NCBI GenBank assembly: GCA_007121535.1 | Contig: SKKK01000253.1 | Span: forward strand, 1-35,038 | Direction of reading: 5' to 3' | DNA length: 35,038 nt | Origin: Planctomycetaceae bacterium | Lineage (GTDB): Bacteria; Planctomycetota; Planctomycetia; Pirellulales; Pirellulaceae | Part shown: one piece after another, positions 24,735 to 33,090 of the stretch | How positions within the stretch are numbered: the first letter of the stretch is position 1 | Layout: every line of letters begins with the position of its first letter | Made by a program: the position numbers and the translations under genes | Notes under the pieces: generated by a model | Databases searched by the model: none | Seen by the model: the letters and a program-made list of their open reading frames with translations, nothing else | Told to the model about the DNA's origin: nothing

Positions 24735-25202
24735 TTGGATCACCCAATATACCTACTTTGCGTTGACGAATCTGGCGATCCTGGACTAAATGGGTCCGAT
24801 TTCCTCCTCCTGGGCGCGGCAGAACTCTTCGAGGGAAAATGGTTCCACGTCGAACAAGAAATCAGCGATCTAATCGATCGCTACTTTCCCAACCTACCTC
24901 GCCCTAACGAACTCCACTTTGCGCCCTTGCGTCAAGGCAAACATGAATACCGTTCGTTGACTCGTGCTCAGCGACAATCACTGTTGACCGATTCTTGTTC
25001 GATCGTCACGAATTTGCTGTCAAACGAGATCGCCCTGTTCACAGTCATTGCCGACCAATCATGGTGGTTCAACAACAACGCGGGTAAATCAGGCAATGAA
25101 CTATACGCAGAACTCTTCGAACATCCAGGCAAATGGCACGGCATTACATACCTCGGAAACGACCCCGCAATTCGAACACGTATCAACAATGTGTGGGCTT
25201 GA
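24735..25202 (+). pseudogene. DUF3800 protein with internal deletion
   Basis: A 155-residue frame from a TTG codon; no ATG or GTG is available in frame close by. The N-terminus is typical of DUF3800: YLLCVDESGDPGLNGSDFLL with the acidic DESGDPG motif, LPRPNELHFAPLRQGK, then VIADQSWWFNNNAGKSGNEL. After YAELFEH it passes directly to GKWHGITYLGNDPAIRTRIN, which is the normal C-terminus of this family. About 80-100 residues that hold the second set of conserved acidic residues (IADxxxx-type block) are missing, in frame. DUF3800 proteins are RNase H-like and common in defence and mobile contexts. This copy is probably inactive. Confidence 0.65.
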
Positions 25203-25452
25203 TCCGAACCAAGAATGTAACGGAACTAATCGCGATACAGTCGGCGTCGGTCGACGCGGCCTCGAAGGCGTCCCGGATCGAATCCAGATCGGTCGTTTCA
25301 AACGAGGCGACGTAGGTGAACTCGAGCACCCCCGGCGAATCCGGCGCGGTGAACGTCCATCGCGTCAGCCATGCAAGGCTATCTTCATCGATAAGAATCA
25401 CATGGCCGGGGGCTTTTGTCGAGGGGCTGTATACAGTGTATGAACTGGGCAT
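25183..25452 (-). CDS. Hypothetical protein, 89 residues
   Basis: The frame from ATG 25452 encodes a protein with balanced composition (MPSSYTVYSPSTKAPGHVIL, WTFTAPDSPGVLEFTYVA) that reads like a small alpha/beta protein rather than an antisense shadow; no other gene occupies 25203-25452. No clear ribosome site precedes it and no family is recognised. Its 3' end overlaps the 3' end of the convergent DUF3800 frame by 20 bases. Moderately likely to be real. Confidence 0.4.
   Translation of the reverse strand: MPSSYTVYSPSTKAPGHVILIDEDSLAWLTRWTFTAPDSPGVLEFTYVASFETTDLDSIRDAFEAASTDADCIAISSVTFLVRIKPTHC
25416..25444 (+). promoter_or_regulatory. Candidate promoter with palindromic operator upstream of the regulator-hdr-flx cluster
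   Basis: TTGTCG (25416-25421), a 17-base spacer, then TATGAA (25439-25444). The spacer end and -10 contain ATACA-G-TGTAT (25431-25441), a perfect 5+1+5 palindrome that could be a repressor site. The start would be about 230 bases before the regulator ATG at 25681. The remaining 25453-25680 shows no gene. Confidence 0.35.
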
Positions 25453-25680
25453 ACGGTGCCGGAAGGTTCTAGGCGGCTGAATTGGGTTTGGATGGGCCTT
25501 CGGGCCTCGACATTGTTGCTCGATGACTCGGCGTTTCGCGGCGGATTTGCGGTGAGGCGTGGGGGATTCGCCGATTTCTTGGTTGATTCGCTCCGGCAAA
25601 GCGGCTTCGGCACGGTTGTTGCATCCGCTGGGATTTTGCAGAAACGGGAAACCCATCAACCATTTGCCGGGAGTCGAGTC

Positions 25681-27303
25681 ATGTCGGATGATCAGAGATT
25701 GCTTGTTGTGGACGATGAAGAGGCGATCGGCGAGGGCTGCCGCCGCATCTTCACTCGCTTGGGCTACGAAGTGGAGAACACGAACGATGCACGGGTCGGG
25801 TTGCAGTTGGCCGAAAAGAACGAATACGCTGCGATCCTGCTGGACATCAAAATGCCGAACATGACGGGGATCGAGTTCCTCGAACAACTACGGGTAACGC
25901 GACCCCAGGTGCCGGTGATCTTTATGACTGGCTATCCCAGCGTGCCGAACACCATTGCGGCGATTCGACTGGGCGCGGCCGGCTATGTGACCAAGCCGTT
26001 TACGCCGGAGGAGATTGCCGCCGCTGTCCAGAAACACGTCTGCGGCGCCGTCGAGCCGACCGAAGAAACGTCCGTACAGGAGGATTCTTGGACGCCCGGC
26101 GCCGAAGGATACTTGTTCCTGCATGATTCCTGGGTCCAGTACGGCCAGGACGGTACGGCTCGGACCGGCACGCTGACGCCGCGTACCCAGGCGGGAAGCA
26201 TTCGAGGAATCCGGTTGCCGAAGGTTGGCGAAGTTGTGTACCAAGGTTTGCCGCTGGCGGCGATCAACCGCGACGGTGCGCCGCCGCTCGTGGTCGTCTC
26301 CCCGGTGTCGGGCATCGTCGAAGGGGTGAATCAATCGTTGGGCAAAGAGCCATCCGCTCTTTGGGACGATCCCACGGGCAGCGGGTGGATCGCGTCGATC
26401 CGACCGACTCGCTACGACGAAGAGGTCGAGCAGTGTCGTCGCCGCCGAGTGATTCTGGTGAACGCCGACGCCGAAACGTCGGCGGTTCAGCAGGCGAAGC
26501 TGACGGCATTGGGCCATCATGTCCGCGTCGCTACCAACTGGGACGAACTGGGTCCGGCGCTGCAAGACAACGGCTGTGGCGCGGTGCTGGTGGACGCGGC
26601 GTCGTTCGGGCAACAGGGTCCGGCGCTGATCGAGCGGCTGAATGCTGCGGCGCCCGAGAAGAAGATTGTCTTGCTGGGAACCAGCGATCCGTCGCTGGAG
26701 GCCGCGTATCGTTCGCACCGCATCTTCTACTATGCCGTCGAGCCGTTCGCGGACAACGAGATCATCGAAATCCTTCAGGCCGCTTTTCGCCCGTCGACGC
26801 CAAAGGCGAAAGCCAGCGATGCGCCAAAGGCGAATCAGGATCACATCGCCACGCTGAAGATCGTGAATCGTAACGGTGGCAAAGTGCGATTGGTGGCAGA
26901 AGCGGGCTTGCTGCCGGGGCATGAAGGGTTGGGGATGCTGATCCGTCGGCGACTGTTGGATCGTCTGTTACCCGTCGAGACCACGTTCGGCGAACGGGTG
27001 GTCACGCCCAACAGCATCGCTGCCGACGCCGCCGTTTGCGACCGCGTGGTCGTGCTGATGGCTCGTGACATCGATCGGCTGCCTGGCAGCTTGCTGCGCG
27101 ACGTTTGTGCGGCTTACGTGTCGGCCAGCGGCATGGATCTGGGGAACGTGACCACGTTCGTCATCCAGCCAACTCGTCAGGAGGAAGGATTGAGCGGTCT
27201 GAGCGACGAGACCTTGGTGGCCTTGGCCGATCACATCGTCCACGATCTGACCTCGTACCCAGCGCTACGGACCGGACGGACCAGCAACGCCAACGAGAAG
27301 TAG
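25681..27303 (+). CDS. Response regulator: receiver - GcvH-like - degenerate receiver
   Basis: A 540-residue protein. ATG 25681 has GGGAG 7 bases upstream; the frame to 25456 is not conserved-looking. Residues 5-119 are a complete receiver: acidic D11-D12, phosphoacceptor D55 in LLDIKMPNMTG, T83 and K105 in YVTKPF. Residues about 140-242 resemble the lipoyl-carrier GcvH fold (RGIRLPKVGEVVYQGLPL, VVVSPVSGIVEGVN, then DPTGSGWIASI), but the hairpin where ESVKA should carry lipoyl-lysine reads AAINRDGAP, without Lys. Residues about 255-370 are a second receiver-like domain with D305 but E354 for the Lys. The C-terminal 170 residues are unrecognised. No DNA-binding domain is evident. It precedes hdrC by 8 bases, so it probably belongs to the Hdr-Flx operon. 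Confidence 0.85.
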   Translation: MSDDQRLLVVDDEEAIGEGCRRIFTRLGYEVENTNDARVGLQLAEKNEYAAILLDIKMPNMTGIEFLEQLRVTRPQVPVIFMTGYPSVPNTIAAIRLGAAGYVTKPFTPEEIAAAVQKHVCGAVEPTEETSVQEDSWTPGAEGYLFLHDSWVQYGQDGTARTGTLTPRTQAGSIRGIRLPKVGEVVYQGLPLAAINRDGAPPLVVVSPVSGIVEGVNQSLGKEPSALWDDPTGSGWIASIRPTRYDEEVEQCRRRRVILVNADAETSAVQQAKLTALGHHVRVATNWDELGPALQDNGCGAVLVDAASFGQQGPALIERLNAAAPEKKIVLLGTSDPSLEAAYRSHRIFYYAVEPFADNEIIEILQAAFRPSTPKAKASDAPKANQDHIATLKIVNRNGGKVRLVAEAGLLPGHEGLGMLIRRRLLDRLLPVETTFGERVVTPNSIAADAAVCDRVVVLMARDIDRLPGSLLRDVCAAYVSASGMDLGNVTTFVIQPTRQEEGLSGLSDETLVALADHIVHDLTSYPALRTGRTSNANEK

Positions 27304-27311
27304 TCGTCGTC

Positions 27312-27878
27312 ATGCCCCAAGACCTCAGCCTCGACACCGTCGAAGAATTGGCTCACGCCCGCGTCCAGGATTGTTATCAGTGTGGCAAGTGTTCCGCAGG
27401 TTGTCCCATCGTCGAACGGATGGACAACCTGCCGAACCAGTTGTTGCGTCTGTTACAGTTGGGTCGGATCGAACGCGCCGCAGCATCGGCGGCGATCTGG
27501 GAATGCGTGTCGTGCATGACCTGTACGACGCGGTGCCCGAAAGCGGTGGACTGTGCCGGGCTGTTGGACGCCTTGCGTCAGCTTTCGATCGAGCATGGAT
27601 TCGCCTCGCCGGCCCAGCGCCGCACGATCCTGTTTCAACGGGCATTTTTGGACAACATTCGCCGCAACGGGCGACTGGCCGAGTTGGAGCTGGTGCGGCA
27701 GTTCAAGATGCAGGGATTCCTGGATGACTTGAGCGTTCCCCAGTTGTTCAAGGACGCCCTGTTGGGGCCGCAGTTGCTGCGGCGTAGAAAACTGCATCTG
27801 CGACCGCGGCGAGTGAAAGACCGGAAGCTGGTAGGACGCATTTTCGCCCGCTGCCAGGCGAACGGCGAAAAGCCCTAA
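27312..27878 (+). CDS. hdrC: Heterodisulfide reductase-like subunit C
   Basis: A 188-residue iron-sulfur protein from ATG 27312. Two [4Fe-4S] sites: C21, C24, C27 and C31 (CYQCGKCSAGCP) and C65, C68, C71 and C75 (CVSCMTCTTRCP). This is the HdrC pattern. The sequence between, PNQLLRLLQLGRIERAA, is also HdrC-like. HdrC passes electrons from HdrA to HdrB in the soluble complex. First gene of the hdrCBA set, 8 bases after the regulator stop and 35 bases before hdrB. Slightly shorter than the usual 180-200 range is not apparent; length is normal. Confidence 0.92.
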   Translation: MPQDLSLDTVEELAHARVQDCYQCGKCSAGCPIVERMDNLPNQLLRLLQLGRIERAAASAAIWECVSCMTCTTRCPKAVDCAGLLDALRQLSIEHGFASPAQRRTILFQRAFLDNIRRNGRLAELELVRQFKMQGFLDDLSVPQLFKDALLGPQLLRRRKLHLRPRRVKDRKLVGRIFARCQANGEKP

Positions 27879-27913
27879 CCCACCCGAAGAACATCCTCCC
27901 GAAAATCAAGATC

Positions 27914-28756
27914 ATGGAAATCGGCTACTATCCCGGATGTGCGTTGCACGGATCGTCGAACGACTACGAGATGTCGGTTCGTGCGTGCCTGGCCGCCTTG
28001 GGGGTACGATTGCGTGAGCTGGACGACTGGATCTGCTGCGGCGCGACGGCGGCGCATTCGCTGAATCACAAATTGGCCGTAGCCCTTCCGGCGCGGAACC
28101 TGGGGTTGGCCGAACGGGACGGGATGGAAGAGCTGCTGGCTCCGTGCCCCATGTGTTCGATGCAGCTCATGAAGGCTCGTCGGCTGTTGTTCGCCAACGA
28201 CGCGCTGCAGCAAGAGATCTCGGCGATCGTCGAACTAGATGTCCGCGGCACCACGCAGGTCTGTAACCTGATCCAGATCTTTCAGCAAGTCGGTTACGAA
28301 CGCATCCAGCAGGCCGCCACCCAGCAGCTTGGCGAATTTCGGCCCGCTTGCTATTACGGTTGCCTGTTGACGCGCCCGCCGGGTGTTGTGCAGTTCGACG
28401 ATTGCGAGCATCCCCAGTCGATGGAATCGTTGCTGAGCGAATTGGGCGCCGCCCCGGTGGAATGGAACTACAAGACCGAATGTTGCGGGGCCGGGATGAC
28501 GATGGCCAACGAGGCGACGGTCTTGGAGTTGGGGCATCGCATCTTGAGCAATGCTGCGGCGCACGGCGCCAACTGCCTGGTGGTCGCGTGTCCCATGTGC
28601 CACGTCAATCTGGACATGAAGCAGGCAGCCATCAACCAGCGTTACTCGGCAGAGCATGACATGGTGGTCTACTATCTCTCGGATCTGGTGGGGCTGGCGT
28701 TGGGGTTGGCACCGGCGGCATTGGGCATCCCGCGTCACTTCGTAGTGAGGAAGTAG
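27914..28756 (+). CDS. hdrB: Heterodisulfide reductase-like subunit B
   Basis: A 280-residue protein with two CCG domains (Cx_n-CCG-x_m-CxxC): C9, C41-C42, C78 and C81, then C146 and C150, C190-C191, C226 and C229. In methanogen HdrB these bind two noncubane [4Fe-4S] clusters that split a disulfide substrate. All ligands of both motifs are present, so disulfide reductase activity is plausible. In methanogens the substrate is CoM-S-S-CoB; bacteria lack these thiols, so the physiological disulfide here is unknown. The start MEIGYYPGCAL is typical. 7 bases separate it from hdrA. Confidence 0.93.
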   Translation: MEIGYYPGCALHGSSNDYEMSVRACLAALGVRLRELDDWICCGATAAHSLNHKLAVALPARNLGLAERDGMEELLAPCPMCSMQLMKARRLLFANDALQQEISAIVELDVRGTTQVCNLIQIFQQVGYERIQQAATQQLGEFRPACYYGCLLTRPPGVVQFDDCEHPQSMESLLSELGAAPVEWNYKTECCGAGMTMANEATVLELGHRILSNAAAHGANCLVVACPMCHVNLDMKQAAINQRYSAEHDMVVYYLSDLVGLALGLAPAALGIPRHFVVRK

Positions 28757-28763
28757 GTCGGCC

Positions 28764-30764
28764 ATGGCTCGGATCGGCGTATTCACGTGCTGGTGTGGCG
28801 AGAACATCGCTCGCAATGTCGACGTGCAGAGCGTGGCCGAACAAGCGGCTCAATTGCCGGGCGTCCGCTGCTCGCAGACCCACAAGTACATGTGCTCCGA
28901 TCCGGGCCAGAAGCTGATCCGCGATACGATCGCCGCCGAACGATTGGACGGCGTCGTGATCGCCTCCTGCTCGCCGCACATGCACCTGAAGACGTTTCGC
29001 AAAGCGGCCGAGCATGCGGACCTGAATCCTTACCTGGTCGAAATGGCAAACGTCCGCGAGCAGTGCTCGTGGGTCCATTCCCAGCGCTCTCGCGCGACGG
29101 CCAAAGCGGTCGACCTGATCCGCGTCGCCGTGGCCAAAGTCCGCCATAATCGGGCCTTGGAACCGATCCAGGTCCCCGTGACTCGCAAGGTGCTGGTCGT
29201 CGGCGGTGGGGTGGCCGGGATCCAGGCCGCCTTGGACATCGCCGACTCGGGAGTGCCGGTGGTGCTGGTCGAGCGCGAACCGTCGATCGGCGGTAAGATG
29301 GCCGGATTGTCCGAAACGTTCCCGACACTCGACTGTTCGCAATGCATTCTGACCCCGCGCATGGTCGAGGTGGCTCAGCATCCGAACATCACGCTGCATA
29401 CGTGCTCGGAAGTCGAGCAGGTCGAAGGCTACGTGGGCAACTTTCGAGTCACGATCCGCAAGCAGGCTCGGTATATCGACGTCGACAAGTGTACGGGCTG
29501 TGGTCAGTGTTGGAACGCTTGCCCGTCGAAGAAGACCCCCAGCGAATTCGATTACGGTTTGGGCAAACGTACGGCCATTTATACCCCCTTTCCTCAAGCC
29601 GTTCCGGCTCGACCGGTGATCGACCGCGACGCCTGTTTGCGATTGACCAAGGGGCGTTGCGGCATCTGCGTCAAGAAATGCCAGGCCGATGCGATCCGCT
29701 TCGATGACCAGGACGAACTGGTGAGTGAAGACATCGGGGCCATCATCGTGGCCACGGGCTACCAGCTTTACGAGATCGGCAAGCCCGACGGGCAAGGCCG
29801 CGTCACGGGTTATGGCGAGTACGGCTACGGCCGCTATCCGGACGTGATCAGCTCGCTGCAATTCGAGCGGCTGGTGTCGGCATCGGGTCCCACGGGCGGA
29901 GAAATCCGGCGACCGTCCGACGGCGCCGTTCCCAAAACTGTTGTGTTCATCAGTTGCGTCGGGTCACGCGACAACGCCAAGGGATTGTCGTATTGTTCGA
30001 AGATCTGCTGCATGGTCAACGCCAAGCACACGATGCTGTACAAGCATAAGGTCCATGACGGACAAGCGCACGTGTTCTATATGGACATCCGGGCTGGCGG
30101 CAAGAATTACGACGAATTCGTCCGGCGGGCGATCGAGCAGGACGGCGCCCATTACCATCGCGGCCGAGTCTCGAAGATCACGCAAGAGGACGGACGGCTG
30201 ATCGTTCGCGGCGTCGACACGCTGGCTGGCGAACCGCTGACGATCGCCGCCGATTTGGTCGTGCTGGCGGCGGCCATGCGGCCGGCGACGGGTGTCGAGG
30301 ATTTGGCGCAAAAGGTGAACGTCGGCTACGACGAGTTCGGCTTCCTATGCGAATCGCATCCCAAGCTCCGGCCGGTCGAGACCAACGCCGCCGGGGTCTT
30401 CGTCTGTGGCGCCTGCCACGGTCCCAAGGACATCCCCGAGTCCGTGACGCAGGCCTCGGCGGCTGCCGCCAAGGTGTTGTTGATGTTCAGCCGCGATCGG
30501 TTATACCGCGAGCCGGAGATCGCCCACGTGCAAGAATCGGCCTGTGCCGGCTGCTTTGCCTGCCGCCGCAGCTGTCCCTACCATGCGATCGATCCGGCCG
30601 AGATCCGAGACCGCCAGGGCCAGCTCGTCCGGCGCGTGGCCCGCGTCAACCCGGGGCTGTGCATGGGCTGCGGTACGTGCGTGGCATTGTGCGTGTCCAA
30701 GAGCGTCGATCTGGAAGGATTTTCCGAAGAACAGGTATATGCGATGGTGGAGAGCCTGCGATGA
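28764..30764 (+). CDS. hdrA: Heterodisulfide reductase-like subunit A (FAD, iron-sulfur)
   Basis: A 666-residue flavoprotein, the electron-bifurcating centre of Hdr complexes. The N-terminal domain has FTCWCGENIARNVDV, HKYMCSDPGQKLI and ASCSPHMHLKTF. A FAD-binding Rossmann motif VVGGGVAGIQAALDIADSG lies at about 144-162, and TLDCSQCILTPRM follows. Ferredoxin-type cysteine sets: CTGCGQCWNAC (about 242-252), CGICVKKC (about 298), and a C-terminal pair CAGCFACRRSCP (about 593) and CMGCGTCVALC (about 633). Length is in the usual 650-670 range and no key residue is missing by eye. The stop overlaps the MvhD-like start by 4 bases. FAD-based bifurcation here is inferred from the family. Confidence 0.95.
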   Translation: MARIGVFTCWCGENIARNVDVQSVAEQAAQLPGVRCSQTHKYMCSDPGQKLIRDTIAAERLDGVVIASCSPHMHLKTFRKAAEHADLNPYLVEMANVREQCSWVHSQRSRATAKAVDLIRVAVAKVRHNRALEPIQVPVTRKVLVVGGGVAGIQAALDIADSGVPVVLVEREPSIGGKMAGLSETFPTLDCSQCILTPRMVEVAQHPNITLHTCSEVEQVEGYVGNFRVTIRKQARYIDVDKCTGCGQCWNACPSKKTPSEFDYGLGKRTAIYTPFPQAVPARPVIDRDACLRLTKGRCGICVKKCQADAIRFDDQDELVSEDIGAIIVATGYQLYEIGKPDGQGRVTGYGEYGYGRYPDVISSLQFERLVSASGPTGGEIRRPSDGAVPKTVVFISCVGSRDNAKGLSYCSKICCMVNAKHTMLYKHKVHDGQAHVFYMDIRAGGKNYDEFVRRAIEQDGAHYHRGRVSKITQEDGRLIVRGVDTLAGEPLTIAADLVVLAAAMRPATGVEDLAQKVNVGYDEFGFLCESHPKLRPVETNAAGVFVCGACHGPKDIPESVTQASAAAAKVLLMFSRDRLYREPEIAHVQESACAGCFACRRSCPYHAIDPAEIRDRQGQLVRRVARVNPGLCMGCGTCVALCVSKSVDLEGFSEEQVYAMVESLR

Positions 30765-31222
30765 ACACTGCTGCTTCCGACCCGGCCAATGGCGAATTCG
30801 AACCCAAGATCGTGGCCTACGTCTGCAACTGGTGTACCTATCTGGGCGCCGATCTGGCGGGTACGAACCGCCTGGAGTATCCGGCCAACGTTCGCATCAT
30901 CCGTCTGCCGTGTACCGGACGCATCGACTTTAACCTGATCGTCAAGGCGTTCGAGATCGGGGCCGACGCGGTGCTGGTTTCCGGTTGTCATCCCGGCGAC
31001 TGCCACTATACGAGCGGCAACTATCACGCCAGGCGGCGCTGGATGCTGTTCCGCGAGTTGCTCGCGACGCTGGGGATCGAGACCGAGCGGGTCCATTTCA
31101 CCTGGATTTCGGCAGCCGAGGGCAAGAAGTTCCAGCAATTGATTTCCGAGATCACATCCACGACGCGGGACTTGGGGCCGTACCACGCGTATCGAGAGAT
31201 CTGCGAGACCTGTGAGGTTTGA
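30761..31222 (+). CDS. MvhD/FlxD-like hydrogenase iron-sulfur subunit
   Basis: A 153-residue protein of the MvhD family that binds one [2Fe-2S] cluster and links HdrA to an electron donor module. C22 and C25 (CNWC), C51 (LPCTGRID) and C76/C81 (SGCHPGDCHY) are conserved. The start overlaps the hdrA stop (ATGA). In methanogens the donor is the hydrogenase MvhAG; here no hydrogenase subunit follows and the next genes are Flx-type iron-sulfur and flavin proteins, so the donor should be NAD(P)H. Two bases separate the stop (31220-31222) from the next ATG. Confidence 0.9.
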   Translation: MNTAASDPANGEFEPKIVAYVCNWCTYLGADLAGTNRLEYPANVRIIRLPCTGRIDFNLIVKAFEIGADAVLVSGCHPGDCHYTSGNYHARRRWMLFRELLATLGIETERVHFTWISAAEGKKFQQLISEITSTTRDLGPYHAYREICETCEV

Positions 31223-31224
31223 CT

Positions 31225-32058
31225 ATGCTGCAACCGCTCCGCGAAACATGCCGCCGCCTGCTGGACGACGGGACCGTCCAAGTCGTGATCGGGTACGGCC
31301 AGGCCATGCGGGCCGTCGAGCCCTACCCGGTCTTCATCACCGACCCGAACGACGTGGGGCAATTGGTCTGGAACGAACAGTGCCGAACGAACCTGGTCAA
31401 ATACCTGCTGCGGCAAGAGATCCGGGCGTTGGGCAAACCGGCGATCGTCGTCAAAGGCTGCGACGAACGGGCTCTTGTCGTGTTGGAGCAAGAGTCGCAG
31501 ATCGAGCGGTCCGAAATCGTGGTGATCGGTGTGGCCTGCGACGGGATGGCCGAGGCACGTTGCGAGGTCTGCGACGCCCATCAGCCTCGCTTTGCCGATC
31601 ACACCATCGGTCACGCCACGAATAAGGAGCAGTCGGCCGAGCGGCGTTACGCCCACCTGGCCGAATTCCAGGAACGGCCGATTGCGGACCGCATGGATTA
31701 TTGGAAAGCCGAATTGGAGCGTTGCGTCAAGTGCTATGCCTGCCGGCAGAGTTGTCCGCTGTGCTACTGTCAACGGTGCATCGTCGAGAAGAACCGTCCG
31801 GCCGTCCTGGACACCTCGCCCACGCTCAAGGGCAATTTCGCCTGGCACATCGTCCGCGCATTTCACCTGGCGGGCCGTTGCGTCGGTTGCGACCAATGTT
31901 CGCGTGTCTGCCCGGAAGGGATCGACCTGCGATTGTTGAACCAGTCGATGGCCCGGGCATCGGAGGCGAGTTTCGGCCACCGTTCCGGAACGGATCCTCA
32001 GGCCGAGTTGGTCCTGGGCAATTTTTCGAAGCAGGACCAGGAGCAATTCATCCGCTGA
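31225..32058 (+). CDS. Iron-sulfur protein with two [4Fe-4S] sites (FlxC-like)
   Basis: A 277-residue protein (ATG 31225; a TTG two codons upstream overlaps the previous stop). Residues 1-150 resemble the N-terminal part of F420-reducing hydrogenase/dehydrogenase beta-type proteins (VVIGYGQAMRAVEPYPVFIT, VVKGCDERALVVL, IGVACDGMAEARCEVC). Residues 167-177 (CVKCYACRQSC) and 219-229 (CVGCDQCSRVC) are two [4Fe-4S] sites, with additional Cys at 180, 182 and 185. The position and domain order fit the FlxC subunit of the HdrABC-FlxABCD complexes; naming of individual Flx subunits is from memory and should be treated as tentative. No transmembrane segment. Confidence 0.75.
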   Translation: MLQPLRETCRRLLDDGTVQVVIGYGQAMRAVEPYPVFITDPNDVGQLVWNEQCRTNLVKYLLRQEIRALGKPAIVVKGCDERALVVLEQESQIERSEIVVIGVACDGMAEARCEVCDAHQPRFADHTIGHATNKEQSAERRYAHLAEFQERPIADRMDYWKAELERCVKCYACRQSCPLCYCQRCIVEKNRPAVLDTSPTLKGNFAWHIVRAFHLAGRCVGCDQCSRVCPEGIDLRLLNQSMARASEASFGHRSGTDPQAELVLGNFSKQDQEQFIR

Positions 32059-32079
32059 GCGGAGGTCAAGAAACGAGCC

Positions 32080-33081
32080 ATGAGTCAAATCATCTCCCAA
32101 CCAGCGATCCGGCGGCTTGTCAAACAGTGGCTGCGCGAAGGAAAACGCGTCGTCGCGCCCGTGCAGATCCGGCCGGACCTGGTCAGTTACCAGCCGGTGC
32201 GCAGCGCGGATCAATTCTTGCTCGACGGCTTCATCCGCCCGCTGAACTCGATCAAGGAAGTCGTGTTCCCGCGACACGAGCAGTTGTTCCAGTATCGCGT
32301 CCGAGGCAAACAGATCGACTTGCTGCCAGCGCCGCTGCCCGACATCGAACGGATCGTCCTGGCCGCTCGGCCCTGCGATGCGGCTGCTCTGCCGATCCTG
32401 GACCACGTGTTCAACTGGGAATCCCGGGATGCGGCTTACAACCAGCGGCGAAAACTCACGACGGTCGTCGCGCTGGCGTGCATGGAGCATGACGCCCATT
32501 GCTTCTGCACCTCCCTGGGCGGCGGACCCGACGACACTCGCGGCAGCGATGCGCTGCTGTTCGATCTGGGCGACGACACTCTGGAAGTCCGCTGTGTCAC
32601 CGACAAGGGCCAGAACCTGTTCGCCGGGCAGACGGAAAGCTCGACGCGCACGGCTCCCTCCGTCCCCGGTCCCGAACGGCAAGCCGATCTGCAGCAGGTT
32701 GGCCAGCAGTTAGAGCAGGCTTTCGAGCGATCCGATTGGGCAGCCTGGACGAATCGCTGTTTGGGCTGCGGAGCCTGTGCGTTTGGCTGCCCCGCCTGTC
32801 ACTGTTTTGACATGGTCGACGAAGGCGGCCCGACGTGCGGCGCGCGGGTACGCAACTGGGACGCCTGCCAATTCGGCCAGTTCACGCTGCACGCCTCGGG
32901 CCACAACCCGCGCAGCGCCCAGTCGCAGCGCCAACGGCAGCGAATCTATCACAAGTTCCACGTCTATCCGCAGAAGTTCGGCGAACTCCTTTGCACCGGT
33001 TGCGGCAACTGCACCCGCAACTGCCCCGTCAGCCTGGGAGTCTTGCCGGTATTGGAGGCGATGCAAGCCGAGGGAGCATAG
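32080..33081 (+). CDS. Iron-sulfur protein similar to sulfhydrogenase beta / FlxB
   Basis: A 333-residue protein with a GGAGGT ribosome site at 32061-32066. The N-terminal two thirds match the family of HydB/AsrA-like proteins (sulfhydrogenase beta and anaerobic sulfite reductase A): VAPVQIRPDLVSYQPV, FPRHEQLFQY, VLAARPCDAAAL, ALACMEHDAHCFCTSLGGGP. The C-terminal third has two ferredoxin-like sites, CLGCGACAFGCPACHCFDM (about 227) and CTGCGNCTRNCP (about 305). In the related complexes this subunit carries electrons between the flavoprotein and MvhD-like or HdrA parts. It lies 21 bases after the previous gene and 9 bases before the flavoprotein gene. Confidence 0.82.
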   Translation: MSQIISQPAIRRLVKQWLREGKRVVAPVQIRPDLVSYQPVRSADQFLLDGFIRPLNSIKEVVFPRHEQLFQYRVRGKQIDLLPAPLPDIERIVLAARPCDAAALPILDHVFNWESRDAAYNQRRKLTTVVALACMEHDAHCFCTSLGGGPDDTRGSDALLFDLGDDTLEVRCVTDKGQNLFAGQTESSTRTAPSVPGPERQADLQQVGQQLEQAFERSDWAAWTNRCLGCGACAFGCPACHCFDMVDEGGPTCGARVRNWDACQFGQFTLHASGHNPRSAQSQRQRQRIYHKFHVYPQKFGELLCTGCGNCTRNCPVSLGVLPVLEAMQAEGA

Positions 33082-33090
33082 GCCAAACCC

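Noticed and set aside
20700-25140. Six-base MITE-end words (TTCGAG or TCGAAC) near the ligase and DUF3800 deletion points
   Set aside because: Six-base matches are too frequent to count as evidence; only the 13-base match in the toprim gene was kept.
31024-32682. 552-codon minus-strand open frame opposite the Flx genes
   Set aside because: Antisense to three genes with clear iron-sulfur motifs; typical of high-GC codon bias.
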